64,000 nucleotides of DNA from contig CAJKBQ010000012.1 of NCBI GenBank assembly GCA_905198155.1, forward strand, positions 1 to 64,000, given 5' to 3'. Position 1 is the stretch's first letter. Each line of letters begins with the position of its first letter. This stretch comes from an uncultured Eubacteriales bacterium (GTDB taxonomy: Bacteria > Bacillota > Clostridia > Oscillospirales > Acutalibacteraceae). The translations under genes were made by a program, and so were the position numbers. Positions 16,270-24,566 of this stretch are shown here, in pieces. Below the pieces are notes generated by a model. The model was not told the origin of the DNA. It did not search any database and was given only the letters and a program-made list of their open reading frames with translations.

Positions 16270-17397
16270 ATGCTACAATACGAAGAACTGCGCCAGCAGC
16301 TGCAAGGCATGAAGCCGGACCTGGACGATCTGGCCGACGCGCTGGGGCTGAAACGGCTGGCGATTGAGGTGGAAGAGCTGGAAATGAAGGCGGCCGAGCC
16401 GGGCTTTTGGGACGACCCGGACGCGTCGCAGAAAATCCTCCAGCGCACCGGCGCGCTGAAAGACAAGATCGCCGCGTACGACGCGCTGGTCGCCAAGTAC
16501 GACGATACGCTCGCCCTGATCGAGCTGGCGAACGAAGAAGGCGACCTCGACTACCTCGCCGAAGCGACCGACGGCGTGGCGGACGTGGCGTCCGAGCTGG
16601 AAACGCAGCGCCTCACCACGCTGCTCACCGGCGAATACGACCGCAACAACGCCATCCTCACGCTGCACGCCGGCGCGGGCGGCACCGAAGCGCAGGACTG
16701 GGCGCTGATGCTGTACCGGATGTACAACCGCTGGGCGGAGCGCCACGGGTTCAAAGTTTCCACCGTCGATCTGCTGGACGGCGAAGAAGCCGGCATCAAA
16801 AGCGCCACCATCATGATCGAAGGCGAAAACGCCTACGGCTACACCAAAAGCGAGGCGGGCGTGCACCGGCTGGTGCGCGTGTCGCCGTTTGACGCGTCCG
16901 GCCGACGGCATACGTCGTTCGCGTCGGTAGAAGTGCTGCCCGAAATCAACGAGGACAAAAACATCACCATCCCGCCCGAAGACATCAAAATGGACGTGTT
17001 CCGTTCCAGCGGCGCGGGCGGCCAGCACATCAACAAAACGTCGTCCGCCGTCCGCCTGACGCATATCCCCACCGGCATCGTCGTCGCGTGCCAGAACGAG
17101 CGTTCGCAGTTCCAAAACCGCGACGTCGCGATGAAAATGCTGATTTCCAAGCTGATGGAAATCAAAGAGCGCGAGCACCTGGACAAAATCGAGGACATCA
17201 AAGGCGTGCAGAAAGAAATCGCCTGGGGGTCGCAGATTCGGTCGTACGTGTTCATGCCGTACACGCTCGTCAAAGACCACCGCACCGGCTACGAAACCGG
17301 CAACATCTCCGCCGTGATGGACGGCGACCTGGACGGGTTCATCAACGCGTTCCTCAAAGCCGCCAACGCGCACACGCTCCGCGACGGCGAAGAATAA
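16270..17397 (+). CDS. prfB: Peptide chain release factor 2
   Basis: A 375-residue class I release factor that reads UGA and UAA. It has the peptidyl-hydrolysis motif GGQ at residues 250-252 within SGAGGQHINKTSSAVR, and the N-terminal coiled-coil and codon-recognition domains. The recognition tripeptide expected as SPF is seen in VRVSPFDASGRRHTSF. The chosen start, MLQYEEL at 16270, is downstream of the promoter and 12 bases from AAAGGA. The frame is continuous, with no in-frame UGA near codon 25, so the autoregulatory frameshift seen in many prfB genes is absent here. Single gene. Confidence 0.95.
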   Translation: MLQYEELRQQLQGMKPDLDDLADALGLKRLAIEVEELEMKAAEPGFWDDPDASQKILQRTGALKDKIAAYDALVAKYDDTLALIELANEEGDLDYLAEATDGVADVASELETQRLTTLLTGEYDRNNAILTLHAGAGGTEAQDWALMLYRMYNRWAERHGFKVSTVDLLDGEEAGIKSATIMIEGENAYGYTKSEAGVHRLVRVSPFDASGRRHTSFASVEVLPEINEDKNITIPPEDIKMDVFRSSGAGGQHINKTSSAVRLTHIPTGIVVACQNERSQFQNRDVAMKMLISKLMEIKEREHLDKIEDIKGVQKEIAWGSQIRSYVFMPYTLVKDHRTGYETGNISAVMDGDLDGFINAFLKAANAHTLRDGEE

Positions 17398-17415
17398 CCG
17401 CGCACCAAAACTGAA

Positions 17416-18264
17416 TCACAGGCGGGGCAGGCTGGACGCAGACTGCCCCGCTTTTGCCGCTTCGTGCGCCCGGAAATCCCGCGGCGCAACGCCGCACCGC
17501 TGGCGGAATACCTTGGAAAAGTACAGCGGATCGCGGAATCCGCTGGCGGCGGCCGCCTCCTGCACGCTGCACGCCCCGCTGCGCAGCAGCACGCACGCGT
17601 GCCGGATGCGCAGCCCCTGTAAATATTCGGAATACGGCACGCGCACCAGCCGCACAAACGCCGCCGATACATATTTGGCCGAATAGTGATGCATCCGGCT
17701 GACGGCGGCCAGGTTCAGCGACGCGTCGGTGTAGTGCAGGTCGGTGTACTGCTTGATGCGCAGAATCCCGCTGTCCGCCGCGCCTTGCGCCGACTCCGCC
17801 GCCGACGCGCACAGGTACGAAAACGCCTCCATCAGCAGCGATTCGCAAATCAGGTCGATGCTGCACGGCGCCGCGCGCACGATCTCCCGCGCCCATCGCT
17901 CGGCCAGAAACGCAAACCCGTGCCGCACCGGCTGCGTGCACACCAGCTGCGCCCGTTCCAGCAGCGCCTCCGCCCGCGTCCCGATGAATCCGATGTAAAT
18001 GTATTCCAGTCCGCCGGTGTTTTCGATGCAATACGGCCGCGCCGAAAACGTCAGGAACAAATCCCCCGCCGCAATCGCGAAGTCGCCGCACGCCGTGTGC
18101 AGCACGCCGCGCCCCGCCGCCGCCATGTGCATCGTGTAGCCCGCCGGGGTAATCATCCGCTGCGGGCATTCGGCCGTGTGTTCGTACACAAAATTCAGGA
18201 TATGCAGGTCATGCTGCGGCAGCATGGTCTGCGCAAATTTGCAGATGTTTTCGGGTGCTTCCAT
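17416..18264 (-). CDS. AraC-family transcriptional regulator
   Basis: A 282-residue regulator with an N-terminal cupin-like sensing domain (about 20-150) and a C-terminal pair of helix-turn-helix motifs (about 165-265). The second HTH carries SVQEAAAASGFRDPLYFSKVFRQRCGV-type features (SGF.D..YFSK.F), the family signature. It is divergent from the Gfo/Idh/MocA oxidoreductase gene, and direct repeats in the shared region (18335-18371) look like its binding sites. It probably senses a sugar or sugar acid and controls the oxidoreductase gene. Confidence 0.88.
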   Translation of the reverse strand: MEAPENICKFAQTMLPQHDLHILNFVYEHTAECPQRMITPAGYTMHMAAAGRGVLHTACGDFAIAAGDLFLTFSARPYCIENTGGLEYIYIGFIGTRAEALLERAQLVCTQPVRHGFAFLAERWAREIVRAAPCSIDLICESLLMEAFSYLCASAAESAQGAADSGILRIKQYTDLHYTDASLNLAAVSRMHHYSAKYVSAAFVRLVRVPYSEYLQGLRIRHACVLLRSGACSVQEAAAASGFRDPLYFSKVFRQRCGVAPRDFRAHEAAKAGQSASSLPRL

Positions 18265-18334
18265 CGCGCATCATCCTTCGTATGGGCTTTGCCTCCATTG
18301 TAGCACAGTCCGCCCGCCCCGTCAATTCCAATCG

Positions 18335-18371
18335 GGCAATTTTCCATAAATCCATGGCCAATTTCCATTTA
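18335..18371 (+). promoter_or_regulatory. Direct repeats, probable AraC-type binding sites
   Basis: GGCAATTTTCCATAAA (18335-18350) and GGCCAATTTCCATTTA (18356-18371) match at 12 of 16 positions and are offset by 21 bp, two helical turns, as for AraC/XylS-type half-sites. The second one reaches the -35 region. Confidence 0.65.
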
Positions 18372-18396
18372 CGCCGCCGCCGCTTTGCCGTATAAT
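18368..18396 (+). promoter_or_regulatory. Promoter of the oxidoreductase gene
   Basis: TTTACG (18368-18373), 17-bp spacer, TATAAT (18391-18396). The poor -35 box next to direct repeats fits an activator-dependent promoter. Confidence 0.7.
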
Positions 18397-18428
18397 AAAG
18401 TCAAACTTCACGGAAAAGAGGATGAATC

Positions 18429-19688
18429 ATGAACGACAAATGCAAAATCGGCGTCGTCGGCATCGGCCGCGGGGCCATGATGTTCCGCTACTGCCGCGAC
18501 GCAGACAACGCGCAGCTGACCGCCATCTGCGATTGCTGGGCCGAAGGGCTGGACCGCGTGAAAGCGGAGCTGCACGACGATACCATCGCCTACGACACAG
18601 ACTTCGAGACTTTTTTGACCCGCGACATCGACGTCGTAGTCCTGGCCAACTACGCCACCGAGCACGCGCCGTTGGCCATCCGCGCGATGGAGGCGGGGAA
18701 GGACGTCATCAGCGAAGTCCTGCCCGTCCAGAATATGGCAGAGGCTGTCGCGCTGATCGAATGCTGCGAACGCACCGGCCGGACGTACTGCTACGCGGAA
18801 AATTACTGCTTTATGCTCGCCCCGCAGGAAATGCGCGCCCGCTGCCGCGCCGGGGAACTCGGCGAATTCGAGTACGGCGAGGGCGAATACCTGCACAACT
18901 GCGAGCCGATCTGGGCGAACATCACCCGCGGCGACCCGAATCACTGGCGGAACCATATGTCGGCATTTTTCTACTGCACGCACTCCGCCGGGCCAATTCT
19001 GCACATCACCGGCCTGCGGCCGAAGCGCGTGATCGGGCTGGAATGTCCGTTCAATGCGCGCATGGCGCGGATGGGCGCGCGCGCCGGGCATACGGCGGTC
19101 GAAATGGTCACGCTGGAAAACGGCGCGGTGTTCAAAAGCCTGCACGGTGTCGGCTGTTCCCGCAGCTCCATCTGGTACAGCATATACGGCAGCAAAGGCC
19201 GCATCGAATCGGCGCGCGAGGACGCGTCGCACAACGACGTCAGCCGCGTGTATTTGAATCTGGACGGCGCGCGCATCTGCAACTACATCCCGGACGCGCC
19301 GTACGGAGACGTCGCGCCCAAGCACGGCCACGGCGGCAGCGATTTCTACTGCCTGCACAGCGCCATCGACTATATCCGCGGCGACCGCACCGCCGACCAT
19401 GTCGATGTGTACGAAGCGATCGATATGTGGATGTGCGGGTTCTTCGCGTACCAGTCCGTGCTGGCGGGCGGCGTTTCGCAGGAGATTCCCGACCTGCGCG
19501 ACCCGGCGCAGCGCGACGCCTACCGCACCGACCGACGCTGCACCGACCCCAAAGCCGCAGGCGACCAGCTGCTGCCCAGTTATTCGCAAGGCAACCCGGA
19601 GATTCCGGACGAAATCTACGCGATTCAGCGGCGCAAATGGGCGGAAAGCCAGGCGCGCGTCGCATACGGGCTGGGCAAAAATACATAA
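18429..19688 (+). CDS. Gfo/Idh/MocA-family oxidoreductase
   Basis: A 419-residue protein with an N-terminal Rossmann fold (KIGVVGIGRGAMMF, residues 5-18, a slightly degenerate GxGxxG) and a C-terminal alpha/beta substrate domain. The family EKP motif is altered: the segment reads ISEVLPVQNMAEA (around residue 95) where EKP would be expected, so the usual Lys is replaced. This change is known in some family members, and could mean a non-classical reaction or a binding role. AAGAGGA precedes the ATG. The gene is divergent from an AraC regulator and followed after 22 bp by a GNAT gene. The substrate is likely a sugar or inositol derivative but is unknown. Confidence 0.83.
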   Translation: MNDKCKIGVVGIGRGAMMFRYCRDADNAQLTAICDCWAEGLDRVKAELHDDTIAYDTDFETFLTRDIDVVVLANYATEHAPLAIRAMEAGKDVISEVLPVQNMAEAVALIECCERTGRTYCYAENYCFMLAPQEMRARCRAGELGEFEYGEGEYLHNCEPIWANITRGDPNHWRNHMSAFFYCTHSAGPILHITGLRPKRVIGLECPFNARMARMGARAGHTAVEMVTLENGAVFKSLHGVGCSRSSIWYSIYGSKGRIESAREDASHNDVSRVYLNLDGARICNYIPDAPYGDVAPKHGHGGSDFYCLHSAIDYIRGDRTADHVDVYEAIDMWMCGFFAYQSVLAGGVSQEIPDLRDPAQRDAYRTDRRCTDPKAAGDQLLPSYSQGNPEIPDEIYAIQRRKWAESQARVAYGLGKNT

Positions 19689-19710
19689 ATGCAAAGGAGC
19701 AATACACAAA

Positions 19711-20268
19711 ATGGAACAGTTAAAAATGGTTTGGCAAAACGACAACACCCCGCCGCAGCCGGTGACCGTTCCGGCCGGGTGCGCAATCGTCCCGTTTTCG
19801 CAGCTGGGCGGCGCGCTGGACGCGTGGCTGGATATCGTGCAGTACGGCCTGTCCGACGGCCGCAAAGACGCGGCCTACTATCAATCGACGATGGAAGCCC
19901 GCCCGCACTACGACCCCGATTTCTGCTATATTCTGCTGGAATCCGGTCAGCCGGCCGCGACGCTGACGTTGATATTCGACCCGGAAACGCGCGACGGCTA
20001 CGTCCACATGGTGGCCTGCAAAGAGTCGTATCGCGGCAAAGGCTACGGCACGCTGCTGACGCGGTTCGCGCTGTACCGGCTCAAACGCGCCGGAATGCGC
20101 ACCGCCCGCCTGTCAACAGACGACTGGCGGCTCCCCGCAATTCGCAGCTACCTGCGCATCGGCTTCGCGCCGGTTCACGCCTCGCCGGAGGTTTCCGCCC
20201 GGTGGGACGCGGTCATGGAAAAAGCGGGCCTTGCCGTGCAAAGCCCGCTGGAGAATGGTGTGGGATGA
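19711..20268 (+). CDS. GNAT-family N-acetyltransferase
   Basis: A 185-residue protein. The acetyl-CoA-binding motif A is clear in CKESYRGKGYGTLLTRFAL (about residues 103-121) with the R/Q-x-x-G-x-G/A pattern, followed by LSTDDWRLPAIRSYLRIGFAP (the end part IRSYLRIGF is motif B-like). Residues 1-80 are a substrate-specific region. AAAGGAG lies 12 bases ahead of the ATG. It is probably co-transcribed with the oxidoreductase gene and might modify a metabolite of the same pathway; the acceptor is unknown. Confidence 0.82.
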   Translation: MEQLKMVWQNDNTPPQPVTVPAGCAIVPFSQLGGALDAWLDIVQYGLSDGRKDAAYYQSTMEARPHYDPDFCYILLESGQPAATLTLIFDPETRDGYVHMVACKESYRGKGYGTLLTRFALYRLKRAGMRTARLSTDDWRLPAIRSYLRIGFAPVHASPEVSARWDAVMEKAGLAVQSPLENGVG

Positions 20269-20275
20269 AACTAAA

Positions 20276-20495
20276 TGGGCGGACGATCCGATGATCGCCC
20301 GCCCAAAATCATATTGCAAATCGCACCGCGGACGTAATGCAGCATGGTCAATCGCGCGGCCGGAACAATCCGTCCCCACTTTGCGTCCCATGCGGCAAAT
20401 ACGCGACGTGAAGCACATCCGATTGCAAAAGACCCATCTTACCGCCGTAGGGGCGATCATCGATCGCCAGCCTAAAATGATATCACAAACCGCGC
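20276..20495. repeat. Two diverged direct copies of the GGCGATC palindromic repeat
   Basis: The second copy is a full core GGCGATCATCGATCGCC (20452-20468) after CCGTAGG. The first (about 20278-20303) is a longer, imperfect version centred on GATCCGATGATC. Both are followed by similar flanks (GCCCAAAATCATATTGCAAA and GCCTAAAATGATATCACAAA), so the duplicated unit is at least 40 bp. The 140 bp between them show no gene. The region separates the convergent GNAT and pepD genes. Confidence 0.65.
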
Positions 20496-20503
20496 TCCCG
20501 GAA

Positions 20504-21901
20504 TTATCCTTGCAGCACCCTGCACACCAACTGCCACGTCCGCTCCGCCGACGCCAAATTCAGCCGTTCGCGCGTCGTGTGAATGTCCAGAATCTCCGGC
20601 CCCATCGAGACCGCGTCCAGCCCCGGCAGTTTTTCGCTCAGCAGCCCGCATTCCAGCCCGGCATGAATGACCTCGACCTTTGGCGCGTGGCCGAACATCG
20701 ACGCAAAGCACGCGGAAATGCGCTCCCGCAGCGGCGAATCCGCCCGGTATTCCCACGCCGGATACGCCCCGTGGAACTTGATGTGCGCGCCGTGCGCCCA
20801 CGCGGACGCGGACAGACGGTCGGCCAGCGCGTCTTTTTCGGCGTTGACGCTGCTCCGGAGCGATACCGTCGCCGTCACGCCCGCGTCGTCGCTGCACAGC
20901 GTCCCCAGGTTCAGCGACGTCTGCACCAATCCCGGAATGTCGGGGCACATTTGCTGCACGCCGTTGGGCTGCGACACCAGCATTGTAATAATCTTCGCCG
21001 AATCGGCCGCCGAAAAGGCGTCGCCCGCCGCATCGACCGGTGCCGCATGAATCGCCAGCTCCGGTTCCGCGTCGGCGAATTCCGCCCGAATCGCCGCGCC
21101 GCACTGCGCAATCGCCTGCTGCGCCGCCGCAGCGTCCGGCACCCAGACCACGGCCTCCGCCGCGCGGGGAATGGCGTTGTCCTTCGTGCCGCCGGCAATG
21201 GATGCGATCCGCACCGCCCCGGCTGCCGCCAGCAGCCGCGCCAGCAGGATATCCGCGTTCCCGCGTCCCAGGTGGATTTCTACGCCGGAATGCCCGCCGC
21301 GCAGGCCGTCCACCGTCACGCGCAGCGCAGAACCGTCCGCCGCACTGCGCGCCGCTTTCCACCGGATGTCCGCCCGGCAGCCGCCCGCGCACCCCACGGT
21401 CAGCACGCCCTCGGCTTCGCTGTCCAAGTTCAGCAGCGTCCGCGCGCGCAGCGGCGTGGGGTCGAGCGCGTGCGCGCCGTCCATCCCGGTTTCTTCCTCC
21501 ACCGTCAGCACGATTTCCAGCGGCGGATGCGGCACGTCGCTGTCCAGCAGCGCCAGCGCATACGCCACGGCGATGCCGTCGTCCGCGCCGAGCGTCGTGC
21601 CTTCGGCCCACAGCCATGTCCCGTCGTCGCGCAGCACCAGCCCGTCGCGCGTCATGTCCAGCGGGCAATCGGGCGTCTGCTCGCACACCATGTCCAAATG
21701 CCCCTGAATCATCACCGGCGGCCGGTCCTCGTACCCCGCCGTGCCGGGCGCGAAAATGATGACATTGTTGCACGGCTCCTGAATCACGCGCAGCCCGCGC
21801 GCCCGCGCGAATGATACGCAATAGTCGCTGATCGCCCGCGTGTTGCCCGAACCGTGCGGGATGGCGCAAATTTGCCTGAAAATGTCCAAATACGTCTGCA
21901 T
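20504..21901 (-). CDS. pepD: Aminoacyl-histidine dipeptidase (peptidase M20C)
   Basis: A 465-residue cytosolic metallopeptidase that cleaves dipeptides such as beta-Ala-His or Xaa-His. Metal-binding residues are visible in IQGHLDMVCE (His68, Asp70), LGADDGIAVAYALA (Asp near 106), and EEETGMDGA (Glu-Glu near 138). The later DAVSMGPEILDIHTTRE segment supplies the last His. The length and the insertion domain (about 195-380) fit the PepD type. The gene is followed on the same strand after 32 bp by the PrsA-like gene's end, i.e. it lies downstream of that gene and may be co-transcribed with it. Confidence 0.93.
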   Translation of the reverse strand: MQTYLDIFRQICAIPHGSGNTRAISDYCVSFARARGLRVIQEPCNNVIIFAPGTAGYEDRPPVMIQGHLDMVCEQTPDCPLDMTRDGLVLRDDGTWLWAEGTTLGADDGIAVAYALALLDSDVPHPPLEIVLTVEEETGMDGAHALDPTPLRARTLLNLDSEAEGVLTVGCAGGCRADIRWKAARSAADGSALRVTVDGLRGGHSGVEIHLGRGNADILLARLLAAAGAVRIASIAGGTKDNAIPRAAEAVVWVPDAAAAQQAIAQCGAAIRAEFADAEPELAIHAAPVDAAGDAFSAADSAKIITMLVSQPNGVQQMCPDIPGLVQTSLNLGTLCSDDAGVTATVSLRSSVNAEKDALADRLSASAWAHGAHIKFHGAYPAWEYRADSPLRERISACFASMFGHAPKVEVIHAGLECGLLSEKLPGLDAVSMGPEILDIHTTRERLNLASAERTWQLVCRVLQG

Positions 21902-21933
21902 GGATGGTTCCTCCGTTCCAAAATTTGCAGCGT

Positions 21934-22884
21934 TTACTGCACCGTTTTGATGGAAATCCGGTCGTACGCTTTGGTGTGCGTCACTTGGAGTGCTTCTTCC
22001 ACCGCGTCCAGCTGGTCAAAAAAGTCTTTGTAAAACAGCTCATCGGTGAAAATTTGCTCAAAATTGTCGATCATATACTGTTCTTCCACCGGCAGCCGCA
22101 GGATTACATGATACCCGTGCGTCGTTTTGACCGGGTCGCTGATGTCGCCCTCGTCCAGCGCAAAGCTGGCGTCCTGGAATTCTTTGACCATGGAGCCGTC
22201 GTCGGTGAAGTAGTAGCCGTCGGTATTGTTTTCCATCCCCGGATCTTCGCCGTATTTTTCCACCAGCTCGTCAAAATCCACGCCGCGGCGCGCTTCTTCC
22301 GCCACGGTCTGCGCCAATTTCAGCGCTTCGTCGTCGGAGCGGTCGCTGGTTTTAATCAGGACGTGCTTTACCCGGATGTAATTGGAAATTTCTTCCGGAT
22401 GATTTTTCAGGTTGGTGTCGTACAGATAGCGGTAAATCATGTGGTACCGCAGCGTCATTGCGCGGTACAGATCCTCGGTCAGGTACGCGTCGGCGAGCAC
22501 CTGCTGGTACGCTTCGTCGCTGTCGTAGTAGCTGCGGATGGTTTCAATCTGCGCGTCCACCGCTGCCCGGTCGCTGTCGGTCTCAGTGTAGTTATTTTGT
22601 GCAAGAAATACATCGTACGCGGCGTTTTGCAGCACCACGTTGTCGGTTGTTTCCTTCAATTCGGCAGATTTGTCAGCATTTTTTGTCCAATATGCAACAT
22701 CGCCGTTGTCCATCTGCGCCTTGTTGGACAGGTAGTAGTAGCGGTACTGTGCCATGGTAATATCGGTGCCGTTGATGTTCATGACGGTCTGGTCGGCGTC
22801 AATCGGCCGGGCGCACCCGGTCAGCGCGCCGGACAGTGCGGCGATGCTCAGCAGCATGGCCGCTGCTCGGAAAAATTTGTTCAT
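21934..22884 (-). CDS. PrsA-like foldase lipoprotein (parvulin peptidyl-prolyl isomerase)
   Basis: A 316-residue surface lipoprotein. The signal ends in the lipobox LTGC near residue 25. An N-terminal SurA-like helical region (about 40-165) precedes a parvulin rotamase domain at about 180-285, with VKHVLIKTSDRSDDEAL at its start and the conserved TTHGYHVILRL at its end. It should help secreted proteins fold outside the membrane. The start at 22884 follows AAAGGAA; in-frame ATGs further upstream lack a ribosome binding site. A GATAAT box on the minus strand at 22925-22930 is a possible -10 element. Confidence 0.87.
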   Translation of the reverse strand: MNKFFRAAAMLLSIAALSGALTGCARPIDADQTVMNINGTDITMAQYRYYYLSNKAQMDNGDVAYWTKNADKSAELKETTDNVVLQNAAYDVFLAQNNYTETDSDRAAVDAQIETIRSYYDSDEAYQQVLADAYLTEDLYRAMTLRYHMIYRYLYDTNLKNHPEEISNYIRVKHVLIKTSDRSDDEALKLAQTVAEEARRGVDFDELVEKYGEDPGMENNTDGYYFTDDGSMVKEFQDASFALDEGDISDPVKTTHGYHVILRLPVEEQYMIDNFEQIFTDELFYKDFFDQLDAVEEALQVTHTKAYDRISIKTVQ

Positions 22885-23027
22885 TGGTTTGATTCCTTTC
22901 TGTTGCATAAAATGGTTCCCATTCATTATCGCGCATTTTTGTGAATAAGTCTTGCAAATTTTGAAAAAAAGCATAAAAATCGTGCGTGCGGGGATGCTAC
23001 TGAAAATTACAGGAAGGAGGCGCAAAA

Positions 23028-23174
23028 ATGCCGGATTTGTTTCATTTTAACGCAGAAATGCACGATTATTACCGCACCCTGCCGCCGGACGTCCGCGTCC
23101 AGCTCGCTCAGTCCGCCGCCGCCCTCGGCAGCCTTGCGGATCTGAAAGCGCTGGCGGAGACGCTGATGCAGTGA
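23028..23174 (+). CDS. 48-residue small protein of unknown function
   Basis: A short open frame begins MPDLFHFNAEMHDYYRTLP and ends ALAETLMQ. A near-perfect ribosome binding site, AGGAAGGAGG at 23011-23020, lies 7 bases ahead of the ATG. The residue pattern (aromatic N-terminus, LPPDVR, then a short amphipathic helix with LADLKALAETL) looks like a small folded or partner-binding protein, not random translation. It is divergent from the PrsA-like gene. I do not recognise the family by name; I have the impression that similar small proteins occur in other Clostridia, but that is memory and not evidence here. Confidence 0.6.
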   Translation: MPDLFHFNAEMHDYYRTLPPDVRVQLAQSAAALGSLADLKALAETLMQ

Positions 23175-23260
23175 CGGACTTTTCCGTCCAATTGTTTCCA
23201 TCCGCGCCGCGGGGGGTGGGCCTCATCCGGTCGATGTCGGGCAGGACAGACGGCTGAATG

Positions 23261-23299
23261 GCAAGGCTGGAAAATTGCGGCGAATATTTCCAGCCTTGC
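23261..23299. other. 13-bp perfect inverted repeat in intergenic DNA
   Basis: GCAAGGCTGGAAA (23261-23273) and TTTCCAGCCTTGC (23287-23299) flank a 13-base loop. There is no T-run on either side, so it is not a classical terminator. It sits between the 48-residue protein gene and the convergent glycosyltransferase gene; the rest of 23175-23417 shows nothing else. Confidence 0.6.
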
Positions 23300-23417
23300 G
23301 GATTCATGTGCTCCGGTCAAAGTCGCAATGCAGCGACAATTCTTTCCATTCCATTGCGCCCAGCCACATAGCATCCGGGTTGCGGAGACTCGCAGACGGC
23401 AATCCGTACATCCGCTG

Positions 23418-24566
23418 TTACTGCGCGGTGTGCCCATTTTTCGCGGCGACAACGTCCGTCATCATCTCCGCCATGCGATCCATGCAGCGTTCCAGCGCGA
23501 GATTGTCGCGCGAATAGGCTTCATATTGGCGGCTGCATTCGGCGCGCTCGGCCGGATGGTCGAGCCACCAGTCGATTTTCGCGGCCAGATCGGCCGGATC
23601 GTCGTACCGGAACGCGTTGCGGTCGGTCAGCGCGTACGACTTGGTCGCGCACCGCGGCGAATCGGAGATGATCGGCACCAGCCCGCACGCAATGGCTTCC
23701 AAGCACGCGATGCCCTCGGCCTCAATTTCCGCCGGATGCACATACAGGTCGGCGCAGTTGATGATGCGCAGCAGCTCGTCCCGCGCGTAGAATTGGAACA
23801 CCGGCGGCACCGGCAGCGATTCCGCGCGCGCCATCAGCGACGATTTGAGCGGCCCGTCCCCGGCGAACACCAGCTGGATGCGGTCGCGGCGGCGGCACTG
23901 CGCCACGGCGTCGATCAGGGTCGCGTGCGATTTTTCGCGCGAATACCGCCCCGTGAACAGGATCACGTCGCGGTCGCGCCACGCTTCGGGCTTTTCAGCT
24001 GGGATTTTATGGAATGCTGCGCTCACCCCGTTGGAAATGACATACCCGTTCGTCGGCCCCACCATCGATTCGTACAGGTCGCGCAGATACTGGGTGGGGT
24101 AGTGGATCGCGTCGCACAGCGAATACAGCGGGTCAAACGACCGGTACGTCAGCCGGTTCAGCAGCCGCACGTTCTGCATCGCGAGGTGCGCGGTGAAGTT
24201 TTCGGACATCATGTGGAACCCGGCGGTGAGCGGAATGCCCTGCTCGTGCGCCATTTTGGCGGCGCATTTGCCGAGCGCGAACGGCAGCATCACGTGCACC
24301 ACGTCCGCGCCGGCCATTGCTTCGGCCAGCACGTCCGCGTCGCGCTTTGCCAGCTGAATCTGGTTCCATTCCAGCACCTTGTCCAGCGGCCCCAGGTGCA
24401 GAATCGGCACGATGAAAAACCCCGGCTGGTCGGCGCGCCGCGCGTCGGGGCACACCACGCGCACCGAATGCCCGCGCTGCTTCAATCCGCGGATCAGGTT
24501 CATTGCGGCGATGGTGGTGCCGTTGTTTTCATCGCCCAATACGTCGCAAACGACGGTAATATTCAT
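23418..24566 (-). CDS. GT4-family glycosyltransferase
   Basis: A 382-residue GT-B enzyme. The N-terminal Rossmann half starts MNITVVCDVLGDENNGTT and the C-terminal half has VILFTGRYSREKSHATLIDA (about 225), the nucleotide-sugar contact, and EIEAEGIACLEAIACGLVPI (about 300), the E-x7-E motif of retaining GT4 enzymes. It overlaps the acyltransferase gene upstream by four bases (ATGA at 24563-24566), so the two are translationally coupled. Together they suggest glycolipid synthesis, such as sugar addition to diacylglycerol, as with membrane glucosyl-diacylglycerol or lipoteichoic acid anchors; this is inference. Confidence 0.87.
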   Translation of the reverse strand: MNITVVCDVLGDENNGTTIAAMNLIRGLKQRGHSVRVVCPDARRADQPGFFIVPILHLGPLDKVLEWNQIQLAKRDADVLAEAMAGADVVHVMLPFALGKCAAKMAHEQGIPLTAGFHMMSENFTAHLAMQNVRLLNRLTYRSFDPLYSLCDAIHYPTQYLRDLYESMVGPTNGYVISNGVSAAFHKIPAEKPEAWRDRDVILFTGRYSREKSHATLIDAVAQCRRRDRIQLVFAGDGPLKSSLMARAESLPVPPVFQFYARDELLRIINCADLYVHPAEIEAEGIACLEAIACGLVPIISDSPRCATKSYALTDRNAFRYDDPADLAAKIDWWLDHPAERAECSRQYEAYSRDNLALERCMDRMAEMMTDVVAAKNGHTAQ

